Assembly: GCF_003254585.1 (NCBI RefSeq)
Contig: NZ_QJGZ01000038.1
Coordinates: 248,001 to 312,000 of the forward strand
Reading direction: 5' to 3'
Origin: Flavobacterium sharifuzzamanii
GTDB lineage: Bacteria; Bacteroidota; Bacteroidia; Flavobacteriales; Flavobacteriaceae
DNA length: 64,000 nt
The notes below the pieces were generated by a model. That model was not told the DNA's origin. It made no database searches and worked only from the letters and a program-made list of their open reading frames with translations. The position numbers were made by a program, and so were the translations under genes. How positions within the stretch are numbered: position 1 is the first letter of the stretch; each line of letters begins with the position of its first letter. Shown one piece after another: positions 25,950 to 34,532 of this stretch.

Positions 25950-26516
25950 ATGGCATCTACATCAGATATTAGAAACGGATTGTGCATTAAATTTAATCAC
26001 GATATCTATAAAATTATTGAATTTCTTCACGTAAAACCTGGAAAAGGTCCAGCTTTCGTAAGAACAAAATTGAAAAGTTTAACTTCTGGTAAAGTATTAG
26101 ATAATACTTTCTCAGCAGGTCATAAAATTGACGTTATTCGTGTTGAAACACATACATTTCAATATTTATATCCAGAAGGTGACGAGTTTCACTTCATGAA
26201 TGCTGAAACGTTTGAGCAAATTTCTTTAAATAAAAACATTTTGGATGCTCCAGATTTGTTAAAAGAAGGTACAAATGTAATGGTTCAAATTAATACAGAA
26301 ACAGATTTGCCATTATCTGTAGATATGCCAGCATCTGTTATTCTAGAAGTTACTTACGCTGAGCCAGGCGTAAAAGGAAATACAGCTACAAACGCAACAA
26401 AAAATGCTACAGTAGAAACTGGAGCAAACATCAACGTTCCTTTGTTTATCAATGAAGGAGATAAAATTAAAATTGATACAGCTTCAGGTTCATACATGGA
26501 GCGTGTTAAAGAATAG
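25950..26516 (+). CDS. efp: Elongation factor P
   Basis: A 188-residue three-domain factor that helps ribosomes through proline stretches. The N-terminal KOW-like domain has the loop EFLHVKPGKGPAFVRTKLK with the tip lysine in PGKGPA, the position modified in many bacteria. The modifying enzymes are not in this window. FVRTKLKSLTSGKVLDNTF and the C-terminal LFINEGDKIKIDTASGSYMERV are highly typical. Confidence 0.96.
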   Translation: MASTSDIRNGLCIKFNHDIYKIIEFLHVKPGKGPAFVRTKLKSLTSGKVLDNTFSAGHKIDVIRVETHTFQYLYPEGDEFHFMNAETFEQISLNKNILDAPDLLKEGTNVMVQINTETDLPLSVDMPASVILEVTYAEPGVKGNTATNATKNATVETGANINVPLFINEGDKIKIDTASGSYMERVKE

Positions 26517-26540
26517 TTATTTTAATTAAGATAATTTGAC

Positions 26541-26606
26541 AATGAGTCAATTAGATAATAAGTGAATCGACATAATTTTGTATATTCACATTCTAATTGA
26601 CTCATT
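26541..26606. repeat. Palindrome between efp and the second lpxD-like gene
   Basis: AATGAGTCAATTAGA (26541-26555) pairs perfectly with TCTAATTGACTCATT (26592-26606), and inside it GTGAAT pairs with ATTCAC. It is related to the hisA-hisF spacer element (AATTAGATAAT / ATTATCTAATT). Confidence 0.78.
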
Positions 26607-26637
26607 TTCTAATTTACAAGTTTTCTAATTATACTAT

Positions 26638-27567
26638 ATGAAATTTCCAAAGAGTCATTCTTTACAAGAAATTGCTAGTTTGCTTAATTGCAAATTTATC
26701 GGAGACAAAGACTTTCAAGTTTTAGGCATGAACGAGATACACGTTGTGGAGCCTGGAGACATTGTTTTTGTTGACCATCCCAAATACTATGACAAAGCTT
26801 TGCAATCGGCTGCGACAATTGTTTTGATAAACAAAGAAGTGGAATGCCCAGAAGGTAAAGCGCTTTTAATCTCAGATGACCCGTTTAGAGATTTCAATAT
26901 TCTTACAAAACATTTTAAACCATTCCAGTTTGCTAATGTTGCTATTGCACCATCTGCAGAAATAGGAGAGGGGACTGTAATTCAGCCAAATACTTTTGTT
27001 GGTAATAATGTTAAAATTGGTAAGAACTGCTTGATACATTCTAATGTTTCTATCTACGATCATACTGTAATTGGAGACAATGTAATTATACATGCTGGAA
27101 CTATTCTAGGGGCTGATGCTTTTTATTATAAAAAACGTCCAGAAGGTTTCGATCAATTAGTTTCTGGCGGAAGAGTTGTCATTGAAGATAATGTTGGTAT
27201 TGGAGCTTTATGTACGATTGATAAAGGTGTTACTGGTGATACGACAATTGGCGCAGGATCAAAACTAGATAATCAAGTGCATGTTGGGCATGATACTGTA
27301 ATAGGTAAAAAATGTTTAATTGCTTCTCAAACAGGGATTGCTGGATGTGTGATTATTGAAGATGAAGTAACGCTGTGGGGACAAGTAGGAACAACAAGTG
27401 GCATTACAATTGGGGCAAAAGCAGTTGTGATGGGACAAACTGGTGTAACTAAATCGGTTGAAGGTGGAAAATCGTATTTTGGTACTCCAATTGAAGAATC
27501 GAGAGAAAAATTGAAACAATTAGCCAATATCAAAAAGATTCCTGAAATTTTAAGTAAATTGAAGTAA
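26638..27567 (+). CDS. LpxD-like acyltransferase (second paralogue)
   Basis: A 309-residue protein with the LpxD layout: an N-terminal uridine-binding-like domain (HSLQEIASLLNCKFIGDKDF) and a left-handed beta helix. The catalytic-type histidine is kept in LDNQVHVGHDTVIGKK. It differs from the lpxD product in the central loop (FYYKKRPEGFDQLVSGG in place of [14 protein letters not shown]) and lacks about 35 C-terminal residues. It may acylate another UDP-sugar or be a divergent LpxD. It lies between efp and an NTF2-like gene whose ATG follows its stop after one base, so the last two are probably cotranscribed. Confidence 0.85.
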   Translation: MKFPKSHSLQEIASLLNCKFIGDKDFQVLGMNEIHVVEPGDIVFVDHPKYYDKALQSAATIVLINKEVECPEGKALLISDDPFRDFNILTKHFKPFQFANVAIAPSAEIGEGTVIQPNTFVGNNVKIGKNCLIHSNVSIYDHTVIGDNVIIHAGTILGADAFYYKKRPEGFDQLVSGGRVVIEDNVGIGALCTIDKGVTGDTTIGAGSKLDNQVHVGHDTVIGKKCLIASQTGIAGCVIIEDEVTLWGQVGTTSGITIGAKAVVMGQTGVTKSVEGGKSYFGTPIEESREKLKQLANIKKIPEILSKLK

Positions 27568-27568
27568 T

Positions 27569-27931
27569 ATGTCTATTAAAGAATTTGTTCAGAAATTTTA
27601 TAAGTCAGATGCCTTAATTGATAGCGAAATTTTAAAAACATATCTGCATCCTGACGTTACGCTTGAATGGAACAGCAGTAAAGGTTTTATTCAGATGGAT
27701 TATGATTCGATAATTGAAATGGCTAATGAGCTTAGTCGTGCCTATGTGCGTTCTAAGGTTAGAATTAGCCATATTATTAGCGAAGATGATTTAGTATCAG
27801 TGCGTTACTCTCATTTTGTAAAAACGATCGAGAATCCGAGAGAAGAGATGCTTTTAGCACATTTTGCAACCATTTGGCAAATAAAAGATGATAAACTTTA
27901 TAGAGGTTATCAAATGAGTCAATTTTCTTAA
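27569..27931 (+). CDS. NTF2-like (SnoaL-type) protein
   Basis: A 120-residue single-domain protein with the cone-shaped NTF2-like pattern: an N-terminal helix (VQKFYKSDALIDSEILKTY), LHPDVTLEW, then strands ending HFATIWQIKDDKLYRGYQMSQ. The family includes ligand-binding and enzymatic members; nothing here tells which. Tight spacing (one base) to the LpxD-like gene suggests translational coupling and a shared process. Confidence 0.75.
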   Translation: MSIKEFVQKFYKSDALIDSEILKTYLHPDVTLEWNSSKGFIQMDYDSIIEMANELSRAYVRSKVRISHIISEDDLVSVRYSHFVKTIENPREEMLLAHFATIWQIKDDKLYRGYQMSQFS

Positions 27932-27974
27932 TATTTTTTTGACAATAAAAGAGTCAAAATACATTACAAAACCT

Positions 27975-27982
27975 TATTTTTG
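27975..27982 (+). promoter_or_regulatory. sucD: -7 box before sucD
   Basis: TATTTTTG fits TAnnTTTG and lies 35 bases before the sucD ATG. No well-placed -33 element is visible. Confidence 0.4.
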
Positions 27983-28017
27983 CAACACAAATTTAAAAAC
28001 TACATAAAATATATATC

Positions 28018-28890
28018 ATGAGCGTTTTAGTTAATAAAGATTCCAAAATAATTGTTCAGGGATTTACAGGAAGCGAAGGTACTTTCCACGCTTCTCAAAT
28101 GATTGAGTACGGTACTAATGTTGTTGGAGGTGTAACTCCAGGAAAAGGTGGTACAAGCCATTTAGATCGTCCAGTTTTTAATACAGTAAAAGATGCTGTT
28201 GATCAAGCTGGTGCTGATACTTCTATCATTTTTGTTCCGCCAGCTTTTGCTGCTGATGCAATTATGGAAGCTGCTGATGCTGGAATTAAAGTAATTATTG
28301 CTATTACAGAAGGAATTCCTGTAGCAGATATGATTAAAGCAAATAATTATGTTAAAGAAAGAAATTCAAGATTAATTGGTCCAAACTGTCCAGGTGTAAT
28401 TACTCCAGGTGAAGCTAAAGTTGGTATTATGCCAGGTTTCGTTTTCAAAAAAGGAACAGTTGGTATCGTTTCTAAATCTGGAACTTTAACTTATGAAGCT
28501 GCTGACCAAGTTGTAAAACAAGGTTTAGGTATCACAACTGCAATTGGTATTGGTGGAGATCCAATCATTGGAACTACAACTAAAGAAGCTGTTGAATTAT
28601 TAATGAACGATCCAGAAACTGAAGCTATCATCATGATTGGTGAAATCGGTGGTCAACTTGAAGCAGATGCTGCAAGATGGGTAAAAGCTGATGGTAACCG
28701 CAAACCAGTAATCGGATTTATCGCTGGAGAAACTGCTCCTGCAGGTAGAACAATGGGTCACGCAGGTGCTATTGTTGGTGGTTCTGATGATACAGCTGCA
28801 GCTAAAAAGCAAATCATGAGAGACAACGGAATTCACGTTGTTGATTCACCAGCTGAAATTGGTAAAAAAGTAAAAGAAGTACTTGGATAA
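28018..28890 (+). CDS. sucD: Succinate-CoA ligase, alpha subunit
   Basis: TCA-cycle enzyme subunit (290 residues) carrying the CoA-binding Rossmann domain ([35 protein letters not shown]) and the active-site phosphohistidine in [33 protein letters not shown] is the family signature. The beta subunit gene sucC is not adjacent, so sucD is expressed as its own unit, bounded by a -7 box upstream and a strong terminator downstream. Confidence 0.96.
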   Translation: MSVLVNKDSKIIVQGFTGSEGTFHASQMIEYGTNVVGGVTPGKGGTSHLDRPVFNTVKDAVDQAGADTSIIFVPPAFAADAIMEAADAGIKVIIAITEGIPVADMIKANNYVKERNSRLIGPNCPGVITPGEAKVGIMPGFVFKKGTVGIVSKSGTLTYEAADQVVKQGLGITTAIGIGGDPIIGTTTKEAVELLMNDPETEAIIMIGEIGGQLEADAARWVKADGNRKPVIGFIAGETAPAGRTMGHAGAIVGGSDDTAAAKKQIMRDNGIHVVDSPAEIGKKVKEVLG

Positions 28891-28919
28891 TCTTCAAGTC
28901 TCAAAATAACAAATTCCAA

Positions 28920-28952
28920 AAAAAAGTCTCAATATTCTGTTGAGACTTTTTT
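28920..28952 (+). terminator. sucD: Intrinsic terminator after sucD
   Basis: A 13-bp perfect stem AAAAAAGTCTCAA / TTGAGACTTTTTT with a 7-base loop, ending in a U-run. Confidence 0.9.
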
Positions 28953-28960
28953 ACATTTTA

Positions 28961-29022
28961 AAGGCTGAGGCGTAAATAAAAAAAACTTAGCATCTTAGAA
29001 CCTCAGTATCTTAGAAGCTTAA
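28961..29022. repeat. Repeat of the CATCTTAGAACCTCAGTATC family
   Basis: The segment contains CTTAGCATCTTAGAACCTCA and GTATCTTAGAAGCTTAAA. It matches 4378-4412 in wording (TTAGAACCTTAG, CTCAGTATCTTAG). It ends about 10 bases before the next ATG. Confidence 0.55.
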
Positions 29023-29031
29023 AAAAGAAAT

Positions 29032-29463
29032 ATGTACAAAGAATTAGAAAAATTTAAAGCAACAAACAGTTTTACTTTTACTGTAAATGATAGTTTAGAA
29101 GAGGCTTGCAACGCTCCAGAAGGAAGTGCTGGAATCTTTATTGTATATGCTGTTCAAGGCGGAGAAAAAGAATTAATTATGGTTGGTTCTACAGGGACTG
29201 TGCAGAATGATGGAACTTTAAAAAGTAAAAATGGTGGACTTTATGACAAAATCGTAAACGGACATCAGTTTGCTAAAACAGGAAGAAAATATTCTTGGCC
29301 AGCTCAAATGAAGTTAGAGAATATTGAAGCGTTAGAAGTAGTTTGGTATGAAACTTTTGCTGGAGATGATGTAAAAGCAATTCCAACTGCTGTTGAAGGA
29401 CAGGTTTTGCAAAACTTCTTAGATGAAAATGGTAAACTTCCAAAATGGAATGTGGCTTTTTAA
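29032..29463 (+). CDS. Hypothetical protein, possible GIY-YIG-like fold
   Basis: A 143-residue soluble protein. Two strands, AGIFIVYAV and ELIMVGSTGTV, have the spacing and shape of the GIY and YIG motifs, followed by a basic segment (QFAKTGRKYSW) and an ending VEGQVLQNFLDENGKLPKWN. That ending resembles the glutamate-containing helix and the P-x-x-N end of GIY-YIG proteins. The exact GIY and YIG letters are not kept, so a divergent or inactive member is the most I can suggest. No neighbour helps. A terminator follows. Confidence 0.55.
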   Translation: MYKELEKFKATNSFTFTVNDSLEEACNAPEGSAGIFIVYAVQGGEKELIMVGSTGTVQNDGTLKSKNGGLYDKIVNGHQFAKTGRKYSWPAQMKLENIEALEVVWYETFAGDDVKAIPTAVEGQVLQNFLDENGKLPKWNVAF

Positions 29464-29487
29464 GTTCCTTTCAATCTGAATATTATC

Positions 29488-29524
29488 AAAAAACCTTACT
29501 GATTAATTAGTAAGGTTTTTTTTA
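29488..29524 (+). terminator. Intrinsic terminator after the gene at 29032
   Basis: A 13-bp stem AAAAAACCTTACT / AGTAAGGTTTTTT with an 8-base loop and a T-run to 29523. Confidence 0.9.
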
Positions 29525-29586
29525 TGAAGTTATAGGTTTTTAGTTTTCGGTTTTATATATTTAAATACCAAAAACAAACAAAACCT

Positions 29587-32031
29587 ATGATAAAAAACTA
29601 CCTGTTATTACTGGCTTTGTGCTTTTTTTCTTTTTTAAATGCACAAATAATTAATATTCCAGATGCTAATTTCAAGACAAAATTGCTTCAAGCGAATGGA
29701 ACTAATACGATCGCAAAAGATTTAAATTCAAATTATTTTAAAATTGATTCTAACAGTAATGGTGAAATTGAAATATCTGAAGCACTAAATGTGAGTTATT
29801 TAGATCTAAGCGATTCTAGTATTTCATCGGTGGATCAATTGTCAAACTTTTCTAATCTTACTGATTTTAACTGCTCTAATAATAATTTAGAAGTGTTGGA
29901 TGTTGGTAATTTAAAAAAGCTTACGAGACTAGTATGCTCTTCAAATTTAATTACTGATTTAAATCTTTCTGGTTTAAATAAAATACGAAATCTTATTTGC
30001 GCTCAAAACAAGTTAACTTCTTTGGATGTCAGCAATTTAATAGAGTTAAGTATATTTGAGTGTAATAATAATAGTATACAATCTTTAGATGTTTCAAATA
30101 GTTCTAATCTATCAGAGCTCGTTTGTTATAAAAATAAGCTTACTGAATTAAAACTACCTAATTCACCACGACTGTGGTTCTTTAAGTGTGCTCAAAATTT
30201 ATTGCCAAGCTTAGATATTGCAAAACTAACTGGTCTTGAATATTTTGATTTTTGGGATAATAAAATAACATCTCTTAATTTTTCAAATTCTAAAAAAATA
30301 ACAGATTGTTATGGTGGAGCAAATCCAATTGAATCTATTGATTTATCAAATCAAGAACTTTTAGAAACTTTATGGATTGGACATACACTAATTAAGTCTT
30401 TAGATATTAGTAATTCGAAAAAGTTAAAAGAGTTAAATATATCAGATTGTCCAAACTTAGAATTTCTTAATATTAAAAACGGAGCAATTAAAAATTTAAG
30501 TTTTTTAGAAACGCCTTTGAGTTCGTTAGGCTACAATGGTCTAAATTTTTCAAATTGTCCTAATCTGCAATACATCTGCGATGATGATTCTAACTTGGAG
30601 ACTATTACAAACAAGATAGTGCCATATAAGTATGAAAATTGCTTAGTTGGAAATTATTGTTCATTTGAACCAGGCGGAACAAACTACACCATAATAGGCA
30701 AAAGTCAGATTGATGCTGATAGCAACGGCTGTGATACTGGTGATGTAGGAGCTTCACACTTAAAGTTTTCAATTTTTGACGGAACAAATTTGCAGAATTT
30801 TACCGCAGATTCAAATGGCGATTATTCTTTAAAAGTTCCTGCTGGTTCATATAAAATAACTCCTATTATTGAAAATGCAAACTATTATGCGGTTTCACCG
30901 TCTTCTGTAGATGTTGTTTTTCCGGCACAGACAAGTCCTTTTAATCAAAATTTTTGTATTGTCCCAAACGGATCTTATAACGATTTAGAAATTACAATAC
31001 TACCAATCGATGCTGCAAGACCTGGTTTTGATGCAAAGTATAAATTGGTTTATAAAAACAAAGGAACTGCTGTTCAATCAGGAACTATAACTTTTAATTT
31101 TAATGATTCAACTTTAGATTTTGTTTCTTCAAATTTTGGAATTTCGAATCAAGCTTCTAACAAAATAGTTTGGAATTTTTTAAATCTAAAACCTTTTGAA
31201 AACAGAGAAATTGAATTGGTTTTAAATGTTAATTCTCCGATTGAAACTCCAGCAGTAAATAACGGAGACGCATTGAAATACACTGTTGCGATTAGTTCGT
31301 TAGTATCAGATGAAACACCAGACGATAATCTTTTTGAATTGAATCAAACTGTTGTAGGATCTTATGATCCTAATGACAAAACATGTTTAGAAGGGAATGT
31401 TATAAAACCAGAGCTCATAGGTAAATATGTTCATTATCTAATTCGTTTTGAAAATACTGGAACTTATAAAGCTGAAAATGTAGTAATTAAAGATATAATT
31501 AATGAATCAAAGTTTGATATTTCTACATTAGTTCCTACTAGTGCAAGCCATTCATATAAAATGAAAATTTCTGATAGAAACAAGGTTGAATTTATTTTCG
31601 AAAAAATAAATCTTCCTTTTGATGATGCTAATAATGATGGTTATATTGTCTTTAAAATTAAAACTTTACCAACATTAAATGTCGGTGATTCTTTTGAAAA
31701 TGAAGCTAATATCTATTTTGATTATAATTTTCCTATTTTGACAAATAAAGAAACATCTACTTTTAAAACTTTAGGAAGACCAGATTTCGGACTTTTATCC
31801 CATTTTAATATTTACCCAAATCCAGTTCGAAATTATTTACAAATAGAATCTAAAGATCTAGTGGAAATAGAATCAATATATCTTTATGATGTTTTGGGAC
31901 AATTGATTCAAGTGATTCCAAATGCTAAGAATATTACTAAAATTGATGTTTCAAAATTTCAATCAGGAAACTATATTCTTCAAGTCAAAACTGCTTCAGG
32001 AGCATCAGTTGTGAAGTTTGTTAAAATTTAA
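29587..32031 (+). CDS. Leucine-rich-repeat surface protein with T9SS type A sorting domain
   Basis: An 814-residue secreted protein. The signal peptide MIKNYLLLLALCFFSFLNAQ is followed by an EF-hand-like stretch (DSNSNGEIEISEAL). About ten LRR units (pattern LxxLxCxxNxLxxLDxSN, residues about 60-340) come next. Then come an Ig-like segment (DSNGCDTGDVGASHLKFSIF), a region resembling DUF7619 (GSYDPNDKTCLEG...YVHYLIRFENTGT), and a C-terminal type A sorting tail (FNIYPNPVRNYLQIES, YDVLGQLIQ, SGNYILQVKT). It should be exported by the type IX secretion system, which fits PorX in this window. The LRRs suggest adhesion or ligand binding. Confidence 0.9.
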   Translation: MIKNYLLLLALCFFSFLNAQIINIPDANFKTKLLQANGTNTIAKDLNSNYFKIDSNSNGEIEISEALNVSYLDLSDSSISSVDQLSNFSNLTDFNCSNNNLEVLDVGNLKKLTRLVCSSNLITDLNLSGLNKIRNLICAQNKLTSLDVSNLIELSIFECNNNSIQSLDVSNSSNLSELVCYKNKLTELKLPNSPRLWFFKCAQNLLPSLDIAKLTGLEYFDFWDNKITSLNFSNSKKITDCYGGANPIESIDLSNQELLETLWIGHTLIKSLDISNSKKLKELNISDCPNLEFLNIKNGAIKNLSFLETPLSSLGYNGLNFSNCPNLQYICDDDSNLETITNKIVPYKYENCLVGNYCSFEPGGTNYTIIGKSQIDADSNGCDTGDVGASHLKFSIFDGTNLQNFTADSNGDYSLKVPAGSYKITPIIENANYYAVSPSSVDVVFPAQTSPFNQNFCIVPNGSYNDLEITILPIDAARPGFDAKYKLVYKNKGTAVQSGTITFNFNDSTLDFVSSNFGISNQASNKIVWNFLNLKPFENREIELVLNVNSPIETPAVNNGDALKYTVAISSLVSDETPDDNLFELNQTVVGSYDPNDKTCLEGNVIKPELIGKYVHYLIRFENTGTYKAENVVIKDIINESKFDISTLVPTSASHSYKMKISDRNKVEFIFEKINLPFDDANNDGYIVFKIKTLPTLNVGDSFENEANIYFDYNFPILTNKETSTFKTLGRPDFGLLSHFNIYPNPVRNYLQIESKDLVEIESIYLYDVLGQLIQVIPNAKNITKIDVSKFQSGNYILQVKTASGASVVKFVKI

Positions 32032-32049
32032 AAGTATTTTACTTTCAAG

Positions 32050-32081
32050 AAAAAAGCCTTACTTATTGTAAGGCTTTTTTT
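32050..32081 (+). terminator. Intrinsic terminator after the LRR gene
   Basis: A 13-bp perfect stem AAAAAAGCCTTAC / GTAAGGCTTTTTT with a 5-base loop and a U-run. Confidence 0.92.
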
Positions 32082-32490
32082 GTGATTTTTATTTGATTGA
32101 ATAATCAGGTCAAATGTAAATCACTTTGCGTAATTCTGTTAATTAAAATTTAAATTATGGTAAATTTTAAGTTTGATCAAAAAAGTAGGGTAAATACTGA
32201 TGAATTTGGAAAAAGAAGCAAATTTTAGCGAATTATTGGGTTTTAATCATTTGCTTTTCTATATTTATCACACAAAAACAAAAAATAATGTTAAAACTTA
32301 GTTCTTTTTGAGATGACTAAAGTCTGTTGGAATGTAAAATTCTTATTTAATTTCTGTTAAATTAAAGTTTGTTTATGAATCTGGACGAGTCTATTGAATT
32401 AAATTTTTTCATCATAATTTTAATCTCTTGCAATTAATCTTCTTTTAAAGTAATCGAAAATGATTGGATTTTTTGCCCAAAGTATTTTGT
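32082..32490. other. 409-base AT-rich non-coding stretch upstream of the sigma-factor gene
   Basis: I see no gene I can support here. A 33-codon ATG frame (32200-32301) exists but has no family resemblance. The stretch presumably carries the promoter and leader of the ECF sigma gene; no clear TTG-TAnnTTTG pair stands out. Confidence 0.4.
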
Positions 32491-33096
32491 ATGAGCCAAA
32501 TTTTAAAAAACAAAGTTTTAGATGATTTTATTCTATGGAATAATTTGAAAAATGGTAATGAGAAATCTTTCTCTTTACTTTTTGAAAAGTATTATAGAGA
32601 CCTAATCAGTTACGGCAATTCGCTTTGTCCATATGCTGAAAAGGTGCAAGATTGTATTCAAGATGTTTTTGCTGATATTTGGCTTTACCGAGATTCTCTT
32701 CAAGATAATGTTGTTGTTAAGGCATATTTACTTTCAAGTGTTAGAAAGAGAATTGCTCGTTTGCATGAAAGAGATCATGTTTTTAGAAAAACTACAACTA
32801 CTGACGTTTTGGAGTTTCTTTTTGACTTTTCGATAGAAAATGATTTGGTTGAAGACGAAGTCACAGCCGAACGTGTTCTTCTTTTGAATAAATTATTAAA
32901 TGATTTGCCTGGACGCCAAAAAGAAGCATTGTATTTACGTTACCATCAAGGCTTGAGTGTAGATCAAATTGCCGATTTATTGGAGGTGAATTATCAGTCT
33001 GCGAGCAACCTTCTTCATCGTGGTTTATTAAATCTTCGTAAGGAATGGAAAGGCAGTATTCCGCTTCTAGTCCTTATATCTTCAGGAGTTTTTTAA
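32491..33096 (+). CDS. ECF-type RNA polymerase sigma factor
   Basis: A 201-residue sigma-70 of the ECF group. Region 2 is FEKYYRDLISYGNSLCPYAEKVQDCIQDVFADIWLYRD; region 4 is LLNDLPGRQKEALYLRYHQGLSVDQIADLLEVNYQSASNLLHRGLLNLR, an intact helix-turn-helix. It directly precedes a FecR-type anti-sigma gene and a SusC with a signalling domain, the classic trans-envelope relay in which substrate binding outside frees the sigma factor. The start is the ATG giving MSQILKN; an upstream TTG adds nine unconserved residues. Confidence 0.9.
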   Translation: MSQILKNKVLDDFILWNNLKNGNEKSFSLLFEKYYRDLISYGNSLCPYAEKVQDCIQDVFADIWLYRDSLQDNVVVKAYLLSSVRKRIARLHERDHVFRKTTTTDVLEFLFDFSIENDLVEDEVTAERVLLLNKLLNDLPGRQKEALYLRYHQGLSVDQIADLLEVNYQSASNLLHRGLLNLRKEWKGSIPLLVLISSGVF

Positions 33097-33186
33097 AAAT
33101 TTAAGAAAAAATCAAAAAAAAATCTTAAATAGGTGAGTATATAATAATAAAACTGTCCTCTATGTTTTTGTAACCTTAATAGTAAG

Positions 33187-34302
33187 ATGCAAAAACGTAA
33201 CAATTATATCGAAATAGAAGACTTTCTAGCTGATGAATCTTTTCAATTATGGATTTTATCTAAAGTTGACGAACAAGGCTGGGAAGAATGGACTTTAGAG
33301 AATCTGCAAAGAGCCAAACTTGTTGAAGATGCTAGACTCGTACTTTTGGCAATGCGAGTTCCAGAATCTCATTTGTCATCAAACGATGTTCATGAAGCCT
33401 TAAAAGAAACTTGGCGTAAAATTGAACAGAGAGAAGAACTTTCTCAAGAGACTTCAAAAATTAAAAAACTAAAAATACAAAGATACTGGATTAGTGGCGT
33501 TGCGGCGGCTATTTTAGTTGGTGTGTTTTCCGTATGGTTTTTTAAGATGAATATAATAACTACTGATAATGTAGTTACTTATAACGAACTTATTCAGGAT
33601 AATGATGAAGGTTTGGTAGAACAAACCAACAATTCTGAAAAATCACAGATAGTTACTTTATCTGATGGAAGTTCGGTTTTATTACAGCCCAACAGTAAAT
33701 TAAGTTACCCTAAAATCTTTACCGGAAACGAAAGAAAGGTGTATTTATCCGGCGAAGGTTTCTTTGAAATTAGTAAAAATCCTAAAAAGCCTTTTTTTGT
33801 TTATGCTAACGAAATTGTAACTCGCGTTGTTGGAACAAGCTTTAGGATAAAGGCTTATCCAGACCAGCAGAATGTCGAAGTTCTTGTTCGCACCGGTAAA
33901 GTTAAGGTAAAATCTAACAATTTAGTTCACAATGTTGAAAACAAGGAAATTGTTCTTCTTCCTAATCAGGCATTGCGTTTTGCTCGTAAAGAATTAGTTT
34001 TTAATAAAATAACTAATATTACGCAAGATCCTATTTTAGTTAGCAGTATTAGGAATATCGAACAGTTAAGTTTTGAATTTAACGACATTCCTGTGGCACA
34101 AATTCTTGAAACTATTGAGCAGGCTTATTTGGTAGATATTGATTTTCCACATGAAAAATTGAAAGATTGCCGATTAACTACTTCATTAAGCGATCAGCCG
34201 CTTGCCGAAAAGCTCAAAATAATTTGTAAAAGTATTGGTAATGATACTAATTACGAAATGAACGGAAATCAAATTGTAATTACGAGTTCTGGCTGTAACT
34301 AG
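33187..34302 (+). CDS. FecR-family anti-sigma factor
   Basis: A 371-residue inner-membrane protein. It has an acidic cytoplasmic N-terminal part (residues 1-95), one membrane helix at about 100-119 (YWISGVAAAILVGVFSVWFF), and a periplasmic FecR domain (VTLSDGSSVLLQPNSKLSYP, GEGFFEIS, VVGTSFRIKAY). It ends in a DUF4974 domain (SFEFNDIPVAQILETIEQAY). It would hold the ECF sigma factor until the STN domain of the next gene's product signals across the periplasm. The gap to the sigma gene is 90 bases. Confidence 0.9.
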   Translation: MQKRNNYIEIEDFLADESFQLWILSKVDEQGWEEWTLENLQRAKLVEDARLVLLAMRVPESHLSSNDVHEALKETWRKIEQREELSQETSKIKKLKIQRYWISGVAAAILVGVFSVWFFKMNIITTDNVVTYNELIQDNDEGLVEQTNNSEKSQIVTLSDGSSVLLQPNSKLSYPKIFTGNERKVYLSGEGFFEISKNPKKPFFVYANEIVTRVVGTSFRIKAYPDQQNVEVLVRTGKVKVKSNNLVHNVENKEIVLLPNQALRFARKELVFNKITNITQDPILVSSIRNIEQLSFEFNDIPVAQILETIEQAYLVDIDFPHEKLKDCRLTTSLSDQPLAEKLKIICKSIGNDTNYEMNGNQIVITSSGCN

Positions 34303-34532
34303 AATTCTTAATTCAATTAAAAATTGAAATAAAATAAAACCAAAATTAAACTAATTAAGAACTAAAAAATAATTTATAACTGCCTATGTAAAAAACTAAT
34401 ACATAAAAAAAGTGCCGAGAATGCTGTAACATTAACGACACTTAAATCTGAATAAATTACTCTCTGTAAAGGGCAATTTATGATGTTTCTTAAAATACAC
34501 TCGAATAGTATTAATCAAAACAAACCAAAATT

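Noticed and set aside
32200..32301. 33-codon ORF upstream of the sigma gene
   Set aside because: No recognisable features or ribosome-binding site, and it is no longer than expected by chance in AT-rich DNA.
34380..34480. Hairpin around AAGTGCCG/CGACACTT before susC as a riboswitch
   Set aside because: Only a short imperfect pairing with one mismatch; no known riboswitch core is visible.
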